Part shown: positions 9,384 through 20,070 of the stretch, in pieces
Numbering within the stretch: the stretch's first letter is position 1
Layout: every line of letters begins with the position of its first letter
Source of the DNA: Burkholderiaceae bacterium
GTDB taxonomy: Bacteria; Pseudomonadota; Gammaproteobacteria; Burkholderiales; Burkholderiaceae_C
Direction of reading: 5' to 3'
Assembly: GCA_023150375.1 (NCBI GenBank)
Contig: JAKLLA010000017.1
Coordinates: 1-64,000, forward strand
DNA: 64,000 bases
Translations under genes and position numbers: made by a program
The notes under the pieces: generated by a model
Told to the model about the DNA's origin: nothing
Database searches by the model: none
Seen by the model: the letters and a program-made list of their open reading frames with translations, nothing else

Positions 9384-10646
9384 TCAGCCGCGCGGCTGCA
9401 GCCCGTCGGCCAGCGACAGGCGGTAGGCCCGCCAGCCCGGCAGCAGGGCGGCCAGGGTGCCGGCGGCCAGCACCGCGGCGATCAGGCCGAGCTGTGCCGG
9501 GCCCCAGTGCTGCCATTGCAGCGCGATGCCCCAGTGGCGTTCCAGCCAGGGGCTGGCTGCCGCGCCGGCCAGCAAGGCGAGCAGGGCGCCGAGCAGCGCG
9601 CCCGCGGCGGTGACCAGGGCGCCTTCGAGCAGCAGCAGGGCGAGCAGCCGGCGTGGCCCGGCCCCCAATGCGCGCAGCACCGCCAGCTCGCGGCGGCGCT
9701 GCTCCAGGCCGGTGAGCACCACCGCGACCAGGCCGGCCAGGCTGACGCCGGCGACCAGGGCGGACATCACGGTCAGGGCCCGCTCGCCGGCACCGATCAC
9801 CTCCCAGAGCTGGTCCAGCGCCACCCCCGGCAGCACGGCCATCAGCGGCTCGTCGCGCCAGGCGGCCACCTCGCGCTGCATCGAGAAGACCGCGGCGCGC
9901 GACTTCAGTCCGAGCAGCAGCGCGGTGACGCTGCGCGGGGTAAGGTCCTGTGCCGCCGCCTGCTCGGCCGACAGGCGGCGCCCCGGCATCGGCAGGCCGG
10001 CGAACCAGTCCAGGTGCAGGGCCTCCATGCCCTCCAGGCCGATGTGCAGCGAGCGGTCCACCGGCGTGCCGGTGCGCGCCAGGATGCCGACCACGGTGAA
10101 GGGCTTGTCGTCGTGCGCGCTGCCTTCGATCGCGCCGCTGCCATGGGACAGCACCACCGCATCGCCCAGGCGGTAGCCCAGCCGCTCGGCCACCTCTGCG
10201 CCCAGCACGGCCTCGTAGACGGCGGCGAAGGGGCGTCCCTCGGCCAGCTGCAGCGGCTGGCGCTGGCCGTAGCGGAAGTGCTCGAAGTAGGCCGAGGTCG
10301 TGCCCACCACCGGAAAGCCGCGGTGCGAGTCGCCCAGCGAGATCGGCACGGCCCAGGCCACCCGCGGGTGGGCCGACAGCGCCTGCACGCTCTGCCAGCG
10401 GATGTTCTGCGTGGCGTCGCCGACGCGGAAGACCGCGTAGAGCATCAGCTGCACCGCCCCGGTGCGAGGGCCGACGATCAGGTCGGTGCCCGAGACCGAC
10501 TGCGAGAAGTGCGTGCGCAGGTCCTCGCGCAGGCGCTCGACGGCCAGCAGCAGGAAGGTGGACAGCGCCACCGAGACCAGCACCCACCCCAGTCCGACCC
10601 GGCGGTGCCAGGCGCTGGCGGCGGCCAGGGTGAGCAGGCCCTTCAT
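9384..10646 (-). CDS. FtsX-like ABC transporter permease of the zinc operon
   Basis: The 420-residue MacB/LolC-type permease has one N-terminal membrane helix, a large periplasmic domain (about 40-260) and three C-terminal helices. Its ATG overlaps the stop of the partner ATPase (ATGA at 10646-10643). It is the last gene of the zur-znu operon, next to a DUF2796 protein. In Vibrio cholerae a DUF2796 protein and an ABC system of this type (Zrg) are zinc-regulated and support zinc acquisition, so a zinc-linked envelope role is likely. What it moves is unknown. Longer in-frame upstream codons run into the ATPase gene and are not used. Confidence 0.88.
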   Translation of the reverse strand: MKGLLTLAAASAWHRRVGLGWVLVSVALSTFLLLAVERLREDLRTHFSQSVSGTDLIVGPRTGAVQLMLYAVFRVGDATQNIRWQSVQALSAHPRVAWAVPISLGDSHRGFPVVGTTSAYFEHFRYGQRQPLQLAEGRPFAAVYEAVLGAEVAERLGYRLGDAVVLSHGSGAIEGSAHDDKPFTVVGILARTGTPVDRSLHIGLEGMEALHLDWFAGLPMPGRRLSAEQAAAQDLTPRSVTALLLGLKSRAAVFSMQREVAAWRDEPLMAVLPGVALDQLWEVIGAGERALTVMSALVAGVSLAGLVAVVLTGLEQRRRELAVLRALGAGPRRLLALLLLEGALVTAAGALLGALLALLAGAAASPWLERHWGIALQWQHWGPAQLGLIAAVLAAGTLAALLPGWRAYRLSLADGLQPRG

Positions 10647-11407
10647 GTCCGGCCCTCCGCGATGTCCGCTGCCGTGCTCGACCGGGGGCTTTCCGCCGCA
10701 CTGCGGTCGGGCAGCTCGATGACGCGCCCGAAGTGCGCCGCCAGACGCGGATCGTGGCTGACGAAGAGCAGGGCGCTGCCGGCGGCGGCGCACTCGCGGC
10801 CGAGCAGGGCCATGAAGCCGTCGCGGCGGCGCTCGTCCAGCGCCGAGGTGGGCTCGTCGGCGATGATCAGCGCGGGGCGTCCGATCAGCGCCCGCGCGGC
10901 CGCCACGCGCTGCTGCTGCCCCACCGAAAGCGTCGCCGCCGGACGTCCCCACAGCGCGGCCGGCAGTTCCAGCGCCTCCAGCAGGCGCTGTGCCTCCTCG
11001 CGCGGCGACGCCGCGCCGCAGCGCCGGGCGCGCTCGCGGGAGAAGCGGCAGGGCAGCAGCACATTGCCCAGCACGTCCAGGTAGGGCAGCAGGTTGAACT
11101 GCTGGAACAGGTAGCCCACGTGGTCGGCGCGCCAGGCGTCGCGCTGCGCCGGGCGCATCGCCGCCCAGTCCCGTCCGAGCAGGCGCACCTGACCGCTGGG
11201 CGCCGGCAGCACGCCGGCGGCCAGCGACAGCAGGGTGCTCTTGCCGCAGCCGCTGTCGCCGCGCAGCATCAGCCGCTCGCCGGCCTGCAGATGCAGCGTG
11301 TCGATGCGCAGGGTGTCGGTGGGCGCCCCCGGCCAGCGCCAGCGCAGTCCTTCCAGCGCCAGCACCTCCTGCGCGCCGGCCTGGGCGGGGGGCTCGGGGG
11401 CGCTCAC
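10643..11407 (-). CDS. ABC transporter ATP-binding protein (LolD/MacB type) of the zinc operon
   Basis: The 254-residue ATPase has Walker A GDSGCGKST, signature LSVGQQQR and Walker B IADEPTSALD followed by the H-loop SHDPR. This pattern is typical of ATPases paired with FtsX-like permeases, and that permease follows with an ATGA overlap. The start is GTG at 11407, which overlaps the stop of the DUF2796 gene (GTGA). The overlaps at both ends argue for strict cotranslation with its neighbours and for a zinc-controlled function. Confidence 0.9.
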   Translation of the reverse strand: MSAPEPPAQAGAQEVLALEGLRWRWPGAPTDTLRIDTLHLQAGERLMLRGDSGCGKSTLLSLAAGVLPAPSGQVRLLGRDWAAMRPAQRDAWRADHVGYLFQQFNLLPYLDVLGNVLLPCRFSRERARRCGAASPREEAQRLLEALELPAALWGRPAATLSVGQQQRVAAARALIGRPALIIADEPTSALDERRRDGFMALLGRECAAAGSALLFVSHDPRLAAHFGRVIELPDRSAAESPRSSTAADIAEGRT

Positions 11408-11949
11408 GGCCAGCGCAGCGTGCGTGCGTCGGGGGTCAGGCGCCGGTGGGCCTGGCCCTGGGGGCCGACGAGCTGCACCTCGAGGCGACGCAGCCGCGGG
11501 AAGGCGTCGAAGAGGTCGACGCGCAGCGGTGTCAGGGCCTTCGGCTGGCTGCAGCGCCAGCGCCAGAGCACCGACAGGTCGGCATGGCCGTCGCCCGCCT
11601 TGCCGTGCGCCGCGCGGGCGGGGTCGAGCAGCCCGGCGTCGATCTGCGCCGGCTCGGCCTGGCAGCCCGCCTCGGCCGGCAGGCGAAACAGCGTCTGCGG
11701 CTGGCGCAGGCGCTGCAGCGCGGCGTCGGCCGCGCGCCGCTCTGCCGCGCTGCGCGGGGCGCGCTCGAAGCCCAGCAGGTTGTCCAGCGGGGTGTCGAGC
11801 TGCAATGTCAGGCCGTCGTCCTCGACGGCGACGTCGAGCTGCGCCACGCCGTGCTGGTGGGCGCCGTGGCCATGGGCGTCGGCCGCATGGGCGGCCGGCA
11901 GCAGGGGCGTGGCCAGCAGGGCGGCCAGGAGCAGGGCAGGGAGCTTCAT
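11404..11949 (-). CDS. DUF2796 (ZrgA-like) secreted zinc-associated protein
   Basis: The 181-residue protein has an N-terminal signal peptide (1-22, cleavage near AHA-AD) and then a His-rich stretch with His at 26, 28, 31 and 33, the hallmark of DUF2796. Members are predicted periplasmic zinc binders and are commonly Zur-controlled, as for ZrgA of Vibrio cholerae. It lies 55 bases after znuA and overlaps the following ATPase gene. It probably passes zinc to, or acts with, the FtsX-type ABC system downstream. That partnership is inferred from gene order. Confidence 0.85.
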   Translation of the reverse strand: MKLPALLLAALLATPLLPAAHAADAHGHGAHQHGVAQLDVAVEDDGLTLQLDTPLDNLLGFERAPRSAAERRAADAALQRLRQPQTLFRLPAEAGCQAEPAQIDAGLLDPARAAHGKAGDGHADLSVLWRWRCSQPKALTPLRVDLFDAFPRLRRLEVQLVGPQGQAHRRLTPDARTLRWP

Positions 11950-12004
11950 CGGCGAACGCGGTGCGGGGGCGACGGATCGGACGACGGGCGCGGCGGCGGC
12001 CTCG

Positions 12005-13006
12005 TCAGGGGGCCAGCGCGGCGGCGATGGCGCGCAGGTTGTGCTCGTAGAGCTTCAGGAAGCTGTCGGCCGGGCCGCCCGGGGCGGACAGCGCGTCCGA
12101 GTAGAGCGTGCCGCCCACGCGCACGCCGCCTTCGCGGGCGATGCGCTCGATCAGGCGCCGGTCGCTCATGTTCTCGAGGAAGACCGCGCGCACCTGCTGC
12201 TCGCGGATCTGCCGCACCAGCCGGGCCACGGCCGCCGCGGAAGGCTCGCTGTGGCTGGTCCAGCCGCGCGGGGCGTAGAACTGGATGCCCCAGGCCCGGC
12301 CGAGGTAGGCGAAGGCGTCGTGCGAACAGATCACCCGGCGCTGTGCGGGCGGCACCGGCGCCAGCAGCTGGGCCAGGCGCTGTTCGAGCTGGTCGAGGCG
12401 GGCCAGGTAGGCGTCGCGGCGCGTGCCGATCTCGCCGGCACGCTGCGGCCAGCGCTGCGCCAGCGCCTGGGCGATGTGGCGCACGTAGTGGCGCACATGG
12501 GCCAGGTCCTGCCAGGCATGCGGATCCTGCCCGCCGGCCGGCCCGTGCGAGTGGCCCGGGCCGTGCCCGTGGCCGTCCTGCCCGGCTGTGGGGGCCTTCA
12601 GGGCGGTGATGCCGTCGCTGGCCACGACCAGCGGGCCGCGGTAGCCGGAAACCTTCACCAGCCGGGTCAGCCAGCCCTCGTAGCCCAGGCCGTTGACCAG
12701 CACCAGGTCGGCCTGCGCGAGCCGGCGCGCGTCGGCCGGGGTGGGCTCGAAGGCGTGGGCATCGGCGTCGGGGCCGACCAGCGACTCGACCTGGAAGTCC
12801 GGCGGCGCCACTTCGCGCAGCAGGTCGGCCAGGATCGAGAAGCTGGCCAGCAGGCGCGGCGCCGGCGCCGTGGCCGCTGCGGCGCGGGCTGCGGTGGCGA
12901 GCGTCGCGCCCAGCGGCAGCAGGGTCAGGCCCAGCAGGCGGCGCGCCGCGCTGCGGCGGGACCGGGCGAGCCGGGGGGCGGGGCACAGGGGTCGGGAGGA
13001 GGTCAT
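12005..13006 (-). CDS. znuA: Zinc ABC transporter substrate-binding protein
   Basis: The 333-residue cluster A-I metal receptor captures Zn2+ in the periplasm for ZnuBC. The N-terminus carries an RR-containing signal (SRRSAARRLLG) that could be a Tat or Sec signal. Candidate metal ligands are His84 (DAHAFEP) and His163 (DPHAWQD), plus the SHDAF segment. A His/Gly-rich loop (about 144-163) between them is typical of ZnuA rather than manganese receptors. The ATG at 13006 overlaps the znuB stop. The frame is open far upstream, but that stretch is the znuB shadow and is not used. Confidence 0.93.
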   Translation of the reverse strand: MTSSRPLCPAPRLARSRRSAARRLLGLTLLPLGATLATAARAAAATAPAPRLLASFSILADLLREVAPPDFQVESLVGPDADAHAFEPTPADARRLAQADLVLVNGLGYEGWLTRLVKVSGYRGPLVVASDGITALKAPTAGQDGHGHGPGHSHGPAGGQDPHAWQDLAHVRHYVRHIAQALAQRWPQRAGEIGTRRDAYLARLDQLEQRLAQLLAPVPPAQRRVICSHDAFAYLGRAWGIQFYAPRGWTSHSEPSAAAVARLVRQIREQQVRAVFLENMSDRRLIERIAREGGVRVGGTLYSDALSAPGGPADSFLKLYEHNLRAIAAALAP

Positions 13007-13869
13007 CGTTGCAGGTGGTGGCGGATCTGCCAGCGCCGCGACAGCACGCCGTCGCGCGGGCCGAGCAGCACCGACAGCAGGTAGGCCGCGCCGCAGGTCA
13101 GCACGATCGCGGGGCCGCTGGGCAGTTCGGCGTGGTAGCTCCAGAGCAGGCCGGTGAACGAGGCGGCGGCGGCGATCAGGGTGGCCGCGCCCACCATGCC
13201 CGGCAGGCTGGCGGCCCAGAAACGCGCCGCGGCGGCCGGCAGCATCATCAGCCCCACGGCCATCAGCGTGCCCAGGGCCTGGAAGGCGCTGACCAGGTTG
13301 GCCACCAGCAGCAGCAGCAGCGCCATGTGCACCCAGGCGCCGGGGCCGCCGACGCTGCGCAGGAAGCCGGGGTCGCAGCTCTCCAGCACCAGCGGTCGCC
13401 AGATCGCCGCCAGCACCCACAGCGTCAGGCTGGTCACCACGGCGATCTGCAGCAGCGCGGCGTCGTCCACCGCCAGCACGCTGCCGAAGAGCAGGTGCAT
13501 CAGGTCCACCTGGCTGCCGCGCAGCGACACCAGCAGCACGCCCAGCGCGAGGGCCATCAGGTAGAAGGCGGCAAAGCTGGCGTCCTCGCGCTGCGGCGTC
13601 AGCCGGGTCACGAAGCCCGCCGCCAGCGCGACCAGCAGCGCCGCCACGAAGCCGCCCAGGCTCATCGCCGGCAGCGAGAAGCCCGCCAGCAGGAACCCTG
13701 CCGCCGCGCCGGGCAGCACCGCGTGCGACATTGCATCGCCCACCAGGCTCATGCGGCGCAGCACCAGCAGGCAGCCCAGCGGGGCGGCGCCCAGCGCCAG
13801 CGCCAGCGTGGCCACCAGGGCACGGCGCATGAAGCCGAACTCGACGAAGGGCTGCAGCCAGTCGGTCAT
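13003..13869 (-). CDS. znuB: Zinc ABC transporter permease
   Basis: The 288-residue polytopic membrane protein of the ABC-3 family has about eight hydrophobic helices and the characteristic LVGDAMSHAVLPG segment near the N-terminus. It forms the channel for ZnuA-delivered zinc. Its ATG at 13869 overlaps the znuC stop and its stop overlaps the znuA start, giving a continuous chain of ATGA junctions. Confidence 0.93.
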   Translation of the reverse strand: MTDWLQPFVEFGFMRRALVATLALALGAAPLGCLLVLRRMSLVGDAMSHAVLPGAAAGFLLAGFSLPAMSLGGFVAALLVALAAGFVTRLTPQREDASFAAFYLMALALGVLLVSLRGSQVDLMHLLFGSVLAVDDAALLQIAVVTSLTLWVLAAIWRPLVLESCDPGFLRSVGGPGAWVHMALLLLLVANLVSAFQALGTLMAVGLMMLPAAAARFWAASLPGMVGAATLIAAAASFTGLLWSYHAELPSGPAIVLTCGAAYLLSVLLGPRDGVLSRRWQIRHHLQR

Positions 13870-14735
13870 CGCCCCGCTCCGGTGGCGGCGGCCTCGCCGA
13901 GGTCGCAGCGCCGCGCCGCGTCGTCCCAGGCCTCGGCCATGCGGCGGGCGGCGAAGAGGTGCTCGGCACGCAGCACCTCGGCGGTCGGCCCCCAGGCGAT
14001 CGCCTCGCGCGCCAGCAGCAGGGTGTGGTCGAAGTGCTGGCGCACCTGCTCCATGTCGTGCAGCACCGCGATCACGGTGCGCGACTCGGCCTTCCAGCGC
14101 TGCAGCAGGGCCAGCAGGTCGGCGGTGGTGCGCGCGTCGATGGCGTTGAAGGGCTCGTCCAGCAGGATCAGCCCGGCGTCCTGCACCATCACGCGGGCGA
14201 ACAGCACCCGCTGCGTCTGCCCGGCGGAGAGTTCGCCGATCAGGCGCCGCTCGAACCCGGCCAGCCCGACCGCCTGCAGCGCCTGGCGCACCTGGGCGCG
14301 CCCGGCCGCATCGACCCGGCCGAAGCAGCCGATGCGCGACCACAGCCCCATCGCGACGAACTCCTCCACCCCGACCGGGAACTGGCGGTCCAGCTCGCTG
14401 GCCTGCGGCAGATAGGCCAGACGCAGCGCCGGGTCGCGCTCGATGCGCCCCTCGTAGCCGCGCCGGGCGCCGGCCAGCACCGACAGCAGGCTGCTCTTGC
14501 CCGCGCCGTTGGGCCCGACCACCGCGCAGAGCTGCCCGGCCGGGAAGGCACCGCTGACATGGTGCACCGCGGGGTGGCCGCGGTAGGCCACGGTGAGGTC
14601 CTGCACGCGCAGGGCCGCGGGCAGGTCGTGCGACGCCGCGCCGCCCGGCGCGGGTTCGTGCGGGTGGGCGTGGGGAGGGCGGTGGGCGTGCGTATGCGCA
14701 TGGGCATGCGCCGACCTCTGGGCGGCGGTGCTCAT
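13866..14735 (-). CDS. znuC: Zinc ABC transporter ATP-binding protein with His-rich N-terminal tail
   Basis: The 289-residue ATPase has Walker A GPNGAGKSS, signature LSAGQ and Walker B LLDEPFNAID, and powers ZnuB. Before the ABC domain (which starts around residue 40) there is a tail with eight His between residues 10 and 26. Such a tail is more often seen on the periplasmic components and could sense or buffer cytoplasmic zinc. Its ATG at 14735 overlaps the stop of a 29-codon membrane ORF. Confidence 0.93.
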   Translation of the reverse strand: MSTAAQRSAHAHAHTHAHRPPHAHPHEPAPGGAASHDLPAALRVQDLTVAYRGHPAVHHVSGAFPAGQLCAVVGPNGAGKSSLLSVLAGARRGYEGRIERDPALRLAYLPQASELDRQFPVGVEEFVAMGLWSRIGCFGRVDAAGRAQVRQALQAVGLAGFERRLIGELSAGQTQRVLFARVMVQDAGLILLDEPFNAIDARTTADLLALLQRWKAESRTVIAVLHDMEQVRQHFDHTLLLAREAIAWGPTAEVLRAEHLFAARRMAEAWDDAARRCDLGEAAATGAGR

Positions 14736-14821
14736 GACATCGCCCAGGCCACGCCGGCCCAGATCAGCGCCACCAGCAGGGTCGCGCCCAGCAGGCGGAT
14801 CGACGCGCCGGCCATCAGCAT
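14732..14821 (-). CDS. Putative 29-residue single-pass membrane protein between zur and znuC
   Basis: A 29-codon frame begins with ATG at 14821, inside the last codons of zur (7-base overlap). It ends with TGA overlapping the znuC ATG (ATGA). The product is almost entirely one hydrophobic helix (LLGATLLVALIWAGVAWA). Overlaps on both sides, in an operon where most junctions overlap, suggest it is translated. I recognise no family. The alternative is a non-coding translational-coupling spacer. Confidence 0.5.
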   Translation of the reverse strand: MLMAGASIRLLGATLLVALIWAGVAWAMS

Positions 14822-15237
14822 GCGCAACTCCCCGGCGGGAGGTCGGCGCGGGCCTGCGCTCGCCCCGGGGCGCCGCAGTCCCGGCAACGGCCGTACAGCG
14901 TCAGTTCGTGCGACTCGATCTGGAACCCTTCCGGCGCCAGCCGCTGCAGGTCGCCCGGGCAGGCGTGCACGTCGAAGACGCGGCGGCAGTCGGTGCACTG
15001 GAAATGGTGGTGGTGCGGCGACACCGCCGGCTCGTAGCGCACGTTGTCGCCGGGCAGCTGCACGGTGGCGATGCTGCCCTCCTCGGACAGCGAGCGCAGC
15101 GTGCGGTAGACCGTCGCCAGCCCCAGCGCCGGCACCTCGCGCTGGGCCTGTTCGAGCACTTCCTGCGGCAGCAGCGGGCGGCCGGCCTGCGCGATGGCGG
15201 CCCGGATGGCCGCGCGCTGACGGGTCTGGCGTTCCAT
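14815..15237 (-). CDS. zur: Fur family zinc-responsive repressor Zur
   Basis: The 140-residue regulator has a winged-helix domain with recognition-helix segment LATVYRTLRSL (40-50). Its dimerisation and metal domain has HHHH (75-78) and structural-zinc motifs CTDC (81-84) and CRDC (118-121). The C-terminus ends in Cys-Ala-Cys. It heads the znu operon it presumably represses. A palindrome overlapping a TATAAT box lies 16 bases upstream of the ATG, suggesting autoregulation. The znu context separates it from Fur and PerR. Confidence 0.93.
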   Translation of the reverse strand: MERQTRQRAAIRAAIAQAGRPLLPQEVLEQAQREVPALGLATVYRTLRSLSEEGSIATVQLPGDNVRYEPAVSPHHHHFQCTDCRRVFDVHACPGDLQRLAPEGFQIESHELTLYGRCRDCGAPGRAQARADLPPGSCAC

Positions 15238-15252
15238 GGGGGTGTATTTGAG

Positions 15253-15269
15253 AATGAAGATTCATTATA
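15253..15269 (-). promoter_or_regulatory. Candidate Zur operator overlapping the zur-znu promoter
   Basis: A perfect palindrome AATGAA-GA-TTCATT spans 15253-15266. Read on the minus strand, a consensus TATAAT occupies 15269-15264 and shares three bases with it. Transcription would begin inside the palindrome, about 20 bases before the zur ATG, so a bound dimer would block it. The -35 region is not recognisable. Confidence 0.55.
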
Positions 15270-15479
15270 GATCCGGGTCTCCCTACGCGGCCGGCGGATC
15301 TCCACCCGCGGCTATCATGCGCGCACGGCAGGTCCCGTCCCTCCGTGTCGCCACGCCCGGCCTGGCAGCGGCCTGCGCCGGGCGCTGTCGTCCTGCGACG
15401 ATGGTGAGGGGCCTGCGGGCCTGGCTTGCCGGCCGCTCTTCCCGACCTTTCGCGTCCGCGCCGCCCGCGCGCCCCCGCC

Positions 15480-17945
<2,466 letters not shown>

Positions 17946-17954
17946 GTGCCTGAA

Positions 17955-19232
17955 TCAGGCCCGGCGCCGCTCCCGCGCCCTCAGCACCACCAGCAGCCCG
18001 ATGCCCACCCCCATCACCGCCGCGGTGAGCAGCAGCGCGCCGCGGTAGCTGCCGCTGGCCTGCGCCATCTGGCCGGCCAGCGCGGGGGCCAGCACCTGGG
18101 CGACGCCGTAGCTCAGGGTCAGCCGGGCCATCGCCTTGGCCGGGTTGGCCGGGAAGGCCCGGCCCACCAGGGCCAGCGTCAGGCTGACGATGCCGATGAA
18201 GCTGCCGCCGTAGAGCAGTGCTGCGGCCAGGAAGACGGCCGGCCGGTCGCTGAAGGCCGGCAGCAGCACCGACAGCGTCTGCGCCGCGAAGGCCCAGAGC
18301 AGCGCCGGCAGGTCGCCGATGCCCCGGGCGATGCGGTCCCAGGCCAGCACCGCCGGCACCGCCGCCAGCCCCACCATCACCCAGGCCAGCCCGCCGGTGT
18401 GCGCCAGGCTGCTCTGCCTGGCCGCGATCGCCACCGTGAAGGTGGCGCTGATGACGAAGCCGAAGCCGGCGCAGAAGTACATCGCCAGCATCAGGCGCAT
18501 CCAGGCGGCCGACGGCGCGGCGGGGGCGGCGGCCGACAGTGCCGGTGCCGGTGAGGAGCCCTGGGAAGTGGCCTTGGAGGTGGCCTGGGTCGTGGCCTGG
18601 GAGGTGGCCGACGGGGACACCGGGCGGGGTGGCCCGGGCGTGGCCGGTGCAGCCGGTGGCGGCACCCAGGCCCAGGCCGGCCAGGCCAGCAGCAGGCCCA
18701 GCGCCGCGAAGACCTGCCACTGCGTCGCCCAGTCCAGGCTCAGGCGGTTGAGCAGCATCACCACCACGCCGGAGACGATGATGCCCAGGCCGATGCCGCT
18801 GAAGTGGATGCCCAGCTCGGCCCGGTGGCCGTGGCGCATCAGCCAGTTCAGCACCAGGCCGGAGGCCAGCAGCATGCCGGCGGCCGAGCTCAGGCCGGCG
18901 ACATAGCGCAGCAGGGCCCAGGTGGTCAGGTCCTGCGTCAGCGCCATGCACACGGTGCTGACCAAGGCCAGCAGCACGCCGGCGCGGTAGAGCTTGAACT
19001 TCAGCGGCAGCGACGACAGCGAGGCCGCCAGCAGCGCGCCGCTCATGTAGCCCAGGTAGTTGGCGGTGGCCAGCCAGCCGCCGGCCGCATCGCTCAGGCC
19101 GGCCTGGGCCTGCATCAGCGGCAGCAGCGGGGTGTAGGCGAAGCGGGCGATGCCGATGGTGAGGATCAGCGTGCAGATGCCGCCGAGCATGACCTGCCAG
19201 GGCTGCCGCGTGGCGGGGGAGGGTGCACTCAT
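17955..19232 (-). CDS. YbfB/YjiJ family MFS transporter
   Basis: The 425-residue protein has twelve predicted membrane helices and the N-terminal pattern of the YbfB/YjiJ branch (GIARFAYTPLLPLM, then GWLATANYLGYMSGAL). The central cytoplasmic loop (about 200-235) is a low-complexity Ser/Thr/Ala stretch with imperfect ATSQ repeats. No substrate is known for the family. Confidence 0.88.
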   Translation of the reverse strand: MSAPSPATRQPWQVMLGGICTLILTIGIARFAYTPLLPLMQAQAGLSDAAGGWLATANYLGYMSGALLAASLSSLPLKFKLYRAGVLLALVSTVCMALTQDLTTWALLRYVAGLSSAAGMLLASGLVLNWLMRHGHRAELGIHFSGIGLGIIVSGVVVMLLNRLSLDWATQWQVFAALGLLLAWPAWAWVPPPAAPATPGPPRPVSPSATSQATTQATSKATSQGSSPAPALSAAAPAAPSAAWMRLMLAMYFCAGFGFVISATFTVAIAARQSSLAHTGGLAWVMVGLAAVPAVLAWDRIARGIGDLPALLWAFAAQTLSVLLPAFSDRPAVFLAAALLYGGSFIGIVSLTLALVGRAFPANPAKAMARLTLSYGVAQVLAPALAGQMAQASGSYRGALLLTAAVMGVGIGLLVVLRARERRRA

Positions 19233-19293
19233 GGCGGCAAGGTAGCACCCTTGCGCACGGCGCCGCGTCCTGCAGGCGACTCCCGCCCGCCCT

Positions 19294-19299
19294 TATGAT
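19294..19299 (+). promoter_or_regulatory. Candidate -10 box directly upstream of the methyltransferase
   Basis: TATGAT ends 6 bases before the ATG at 19306 and no Shine-Dalgarno sequence lies between, which fits a leaderless transcript. The -35 region is not evident. Confidence 0.35.
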
Positions 19300-19305
19300 G
19301 TCGGC

Positions 19306-20046
19306 ATGAATACCCCCGCCCCTACCGACTTCCTGATCCGCGACGAACTCGCCCTGCTGGGCAGCCTGGTGCCGCTGGACGGCGCGAACCTGATCGAGCT
19401 GGGCTGTGGTGCGGCCGATCTGGCGCGTCGCCTGGTGGCGGCTCATCCGGGCGCCACCGTGCTGGGCCTGGAGGTGGACGCGCGCCAGATGGCGAAGAAC
19501 CGCGCCCAGCCTGAAGGCAGCTGGGCCGGCATCCGCCTGGTCGAGGCCGGCGCCGAGGCGATTCCGGCGCCCGATGCGAGCTTCGACGGCGCGCTGATGC
19601 TCAAGTCGCTGCACCATGTCCCGCTGGACCGCCTGGACCAGGCGCTGGCCGAGGTGCACCGGGTGCTGAAGCCGGGGGGCTGGCTGTACGTCTCCGAGCC
19701 GGTCTACGACGGCCTGTCCAACGAGGTCATCCGGCTCTTCAACGACGAGGGCGAGGTGCGCCGCGCCGCCTACCAGGCGCTGATGCGGGCGCTGGCGAAC
19801 AGCGGTCCCGCCGGCGGCTGGGAGATGGTCGCCGAGCGCTTCTTCGAGATGCCCACGCGCTACCGCGACTTCGAGGACTTCGCGCGGCGCATGATCGACG
19901 TCACCTTCGCCGAGCGCCATCTCGACGACGCGCTGCGCGCCGAGGTGCAGGCCCGCTTCGAGCGGCTCGCCCGCCGCGGCGAGGACGGGCAGTGCCACTT
20001 CACCCGGCCGATGCGCATCGACCTGCTGCGCAAGCGCGGGGGCTGA
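19306..20046 (+). CDS. Class I SAM-dependent methyltransferase
   Basis: The 246-residue protein has motif I LIELGCGAADLA, an acidic residue ending strand 2 (LGLEVD), and the motif III/post-III region HRVLKPGGWLYVSEP of the Methyltransf_11 fold. The substrate cannot be inferred. It is probably monocistronic: it diverges from the MFS gene and converges on thpR. Confidence 0.88.
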   Translation: MNTPAPTDFLIRDELALLGSLVPLDGANLIELGCGAADLARRLVAAHPGATVLGLEVDARQMAKNRAQPEGSWAGIRLVEAGAEAIPAPDASFDGALMLKSLHHVPLDRLDQALAEVHRVLKPGGWLYVSEPVYDGLSNEVIRLFNDEGEVRRAAYQALMRALANSGPAGGWEMVAERFFEMPTRYRDFEDFARRMIDVTFAERHLDDALRAEVQARFERLARRGEDGQCHFTRPMRIDLLRKRGG

Positions 20047-20055
20047 GCACCCGTG

Positions 20056-20070
20056 AGCCGAGCCTCGGCT
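20056..20070. repeat. Short inverted repeat between convergent genes
   Basis: AGCCGAG and CTCGGCT flank a single base between the methyltransferase stop and the end of thpR. It could act as a weak bidirectional terminator, but the loop is short and there is no T-run. Confidence 0.3.
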
